DNA of 64,000 bases from Butyricimonas sp. Marseille-P3923 (lineage in GTDB: Bacteria; Bacteroidota; Bacteroidia; Bacteroidales; Marinifilaceae), in assembly GCF_900184685.1 (NCBI RefSeq), contig NZ_FXXL01000007.1:2356001-2420000 (forward strand). Reading direction: 5' to 3'. How positions within the stretch are numbered: position 1 is the stretch's first letter; each line of letters begins with the position of its first letter. Below the pieces are notes generated by a model. It worked only from the letters and a program-made list of their open reading frames with translations. It made no database searches and was not told where the DNA came from. Shown piece by piece: positions 62,690 to 64,000 of the stretch. The position numbers were made by a program, and so were the translations under genes.

Positions 62690-63565
62690 ATGAAAAAAGC
62701 ATTTGTTTTTCCGGGCCAAGGCGCTCAATTCGTGGGAATGGGTAAAGACTTGTATGAAAACTCTCCCGAGGCGAAAGAATTATTCGAGAAAGCGAACGAA
62801 ATACTGGGATTCCGCATCACGGATCTGATGTTCAACGGAACTGATGAAGACCTGAAACAAACCAAAGTAACCCAGCCGGCAATATTCCTTCACTCCGTGA
62901 TACTGGCCAAATCGTTGACCGAGAAACCGGACATGGTTGCAGGTCACTCGCTGGGAGAATTTTCCGCGCTTGTGGCTAACGGCGCCCTCTCGTTTGAAGA
63001 CGGATTACGTCTGGTACACGCCCGGGCACTTGCCATGCAAAAGGCATGCGAGGCACGCCCGTCAACAATGGCGGCAATCCTAGGTTTGCCGGATGAAACC
63101 GTGGAAAAAGCACTAGAGGAAATTGATGACGTGGTGGTACCCGCCAATTACAACAGCCCGGGACAAATCGTGATCTCCGGAACCATAGAAGGCGTCACCG
63201 CGGCTTGCGAGAAATTGAAAGCGGCAGGAGCAAAACGGGCTCTCCCGTTGAAAGTAGGCGGCGCATTCCACTCCCCATTGATGGAGCCTGCCCGTCAAGA
63301 ATTGGCGGACGCGATTAAAAACACGCACTTCTCCAAACCGATCTGCCCGGTTTACCAGAACGTAAATGCAAAACCCGTGTCGGATCCGGAAAAAATCAAA
63401 CAAAACTTGATAGACCAATTGACAGCATCCGTGCGTTGGACTCAAACCGTGCAAAATATGCTGACTGACGGAGCTTCCTCATTCCTTGAAATCGGTCCCG
63501 GATCAGTTCTCCAAGGCTTGATCAAGAAAGTTAGCACCGAAGTGGAAACCGCGGGAATGCAATAG
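62690..63565 (+). CDS. fabD: malonyl-CoA:ACP transacylase
   Basis: 291 residues. It loads malonyl units on acyl carrier protein for fatty-acid synthesis. GQGAQ at 9-13, the nucleophile Ser87 in GHSLGEF, and the catalytic His in 'GGAFHSPLM' are all present. It shares a transcript with folE. Confidence 0.96.
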   Translation: MKKAFVFPGQGAQFVGMGKDLYENSPEAKELFEKANEILGFRITDLMFNGTDEDLKQTKVTQPAIFLHSVILAKSLTEKPDMVAGHSLGEFSALVANGALSFEDGLRLVHARALAMQKACEARPSTMAAILGLPDETVEKALEEIDDVVVPANYNSPGQIVISGTIEGVTAACEKLKAAGAKRALPLKVGGAFHSPLMEPARQELADAIKNTHFSKPICPVYQNVNAKPVSDPEKIKQNLIDQLTASVRWTQTVQNMLTDGASSFLEIGPGSVLQGLIKKVSTEVETAGMQ

Positions 63566-63584
63566 GTGTTTGCCGACGGCAAAC

Positions 63585-63692
63585 GTTACAGGTTGCAGGT
63601 TGAGCCTTTGGCTCTGCAAGTTACAGGTTAAAAAGGACTCTTTCAAAAACTTGCAACTTGCAGAGCCGAAGGCTCAACTTGTAACTTGCAAC
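63585..63692. repeat. long intergenic hairpin after fabD
   Basis: Arms 63585-63629 and 63648-63692, about 45 nt, pair imperfectly. Core TTGAGCCTTTGGCTCTGCAA is matched by its complement. Smaller units of GTTRCAGGTT type recall the architecture of the 10-mer elements with a different word. A GTTTGCC/GGCAAAC hairpin overlaps the left end. Confidence 0.75.
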
Positions 63693-63694
63693 AA

Positions 63695-63725
63695 TTTTAA
63701 AGCCTCCCCGTAGGAGGCTTTAAAA
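63695..63725 (+). terminator. terminator of the folE-fabD transcript
   Basis: Perfect 13-bp stem TTTTAAAGCCTCC/GGAGGCTTTAAAA, loop CCGTA, then TTTTATTA. Confidence 0.9.
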
Positions 63726-63733
63726 TTTTATTA

Positions 63734-63741
63734 TATCTTTG
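63734..63741 (+). promoter_or_regulatory. -7 box TATCTTTG for the PgpH-like gene
   Basis: TATCTTTG matches TAnnTTTG; start near 63748, leader about 21 nt. Confidence 0.55.
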
Positions 63742-63768
63742 AACAAAGATAATTCTATAAAGTCGAAT

Positions 63769-64000
63769 ATGCTAAGTAATAAAAATAGAAAACATCGTAC
63801 GATTCAACACGTGTTCAAAATCAGTACGATCATTATTATCTGCGGTATAATCGTTTTGCTACTCCCCAAGATAGAGGGATTCAAATACTCTTACCAGAAA
63901 GGAATGCCGTGGAAATACGAAACGTTAATCGCCCCGATTGATTTCCCCTTGCACAAAAGTTCCGAGGAAATTACAGCCGAAATTGAAAAGATCCGGGAAG
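63769..64000 (+). CDS. PgpH-like HD-domain membrane protein, N-terminal fragment
   Basis: The frame is open to the right edge (77 codons, ATG at 63769). A basic start is followed by one membrane helix (about 17-36, 'ISTIIIICGIIVLLLPKIEG') and the beginning of an extracytoplasmic domain ('YSYQKGMPWKYETLIAPIDFPLHK'). This opening matches the 7TM-HD family (YqfF/PgpH), whose full members hydrolyse cyclic di-AMP. The catalytic HD domain is outside the window. Confidence 0.7.
   Translation, partial: MLSNKNRKHRTIQHVFKISTIIIICGIIVLLLPKIEGFKYSYQKGMPWKYETLIAPIDFPLHKSSEEITAEIEKIRE

Noticed and set aside
1-64000. tRNA or rRNA genes
   Set aside because: No cloverleaf with a TTCGA arm or rRNA-like conserved segment was seen in the spacers, most of which are under 500 bp.

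Overview
The window comes from a Bacteroidota genome, most likely order Bacteroidales and plausibly the Odoribacteraceae (Butyricimonas/Odoribacter-like; the family is an inference). Four things point there: many promoters of the Bacteroidetes form (TTTG, about 20 nt, TAnnTTTG), weak Shine-Dalgarno sequences, a SusC/SusD system under an ECF sigma/FecR pair, and lipoproteins with short lipoboxes. No rRNA, tRNA, insertion sequence, phage or CRISPR array was seen.

Layout: 1-3728 holds most of a TamB/AsmA-like envelope protein (minus, cut by the left edge). 4072-8334 has a biotin-dependent carboxyltransferase with its biotin carrier, then an ABC exporter pair. 8368-13130 (minus) is a serine and one-carbon block: DUF1015, serA, serC, gcvT. 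13450-15297 has a STAS protein and a hipBA toxin-antitoxin pair. 15788-33012 (minus) is the largest accessory locus: ECF sigma, FecR anti-sigma, SusC, SusD, DUF4843 lipoprotein, PKD-like lipoprotein and three tandem secreted met-zincin metalloproteases. 33447-35535 encodes ornithine carbamoyltransferase and carbamate kinase.

35788-41904 (plus) is a housekeeping run: a DivIC-like protein, ruvX, def, a comEC-like gene, trkA and trkH. 41941-48250 (minus) has a Sua5/YrdC protein, transaldolase/FSA, a YeiH transporter, a START-like protein, an OmpH/Skp-like protein, and an overlapping trio of CarboxypepD-reg protein, ECF sigma and glycosyltransferase. 48381-55879 (plus) is mainly metabolic: phosphofructokinase, TrpB2-type tryptophan synthase, prmA, aspartokinase and lysA. 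55994-61558 (minus) has an ABC-permease/pseudopeptidase fusion, an Ig-like secreted protein, floA and nfeD. 62045-64000 (plus) has folE, fabD and the start of a PgpH-like HD membrane protein.

The most notable signals are regulatory. A 22-codon leader peptide with three Trp codons, an 11-bp antiterminator and a terminator precede trpB. A second 22-codon leader with a Met-Met-Met-Cys-Met run and a terminator precedes aspartokinase. A candidate pseudoknotted small RNA lies on the minus strand just upstream of the trp leader. Several intergenic spacers carry long hairpins built from degenerate 10-bp units (GTYYATAARG and its complement). The triple metalloprotease/SusCD/ECF locus looks like a dedicated system for protein or peptide scavenging.
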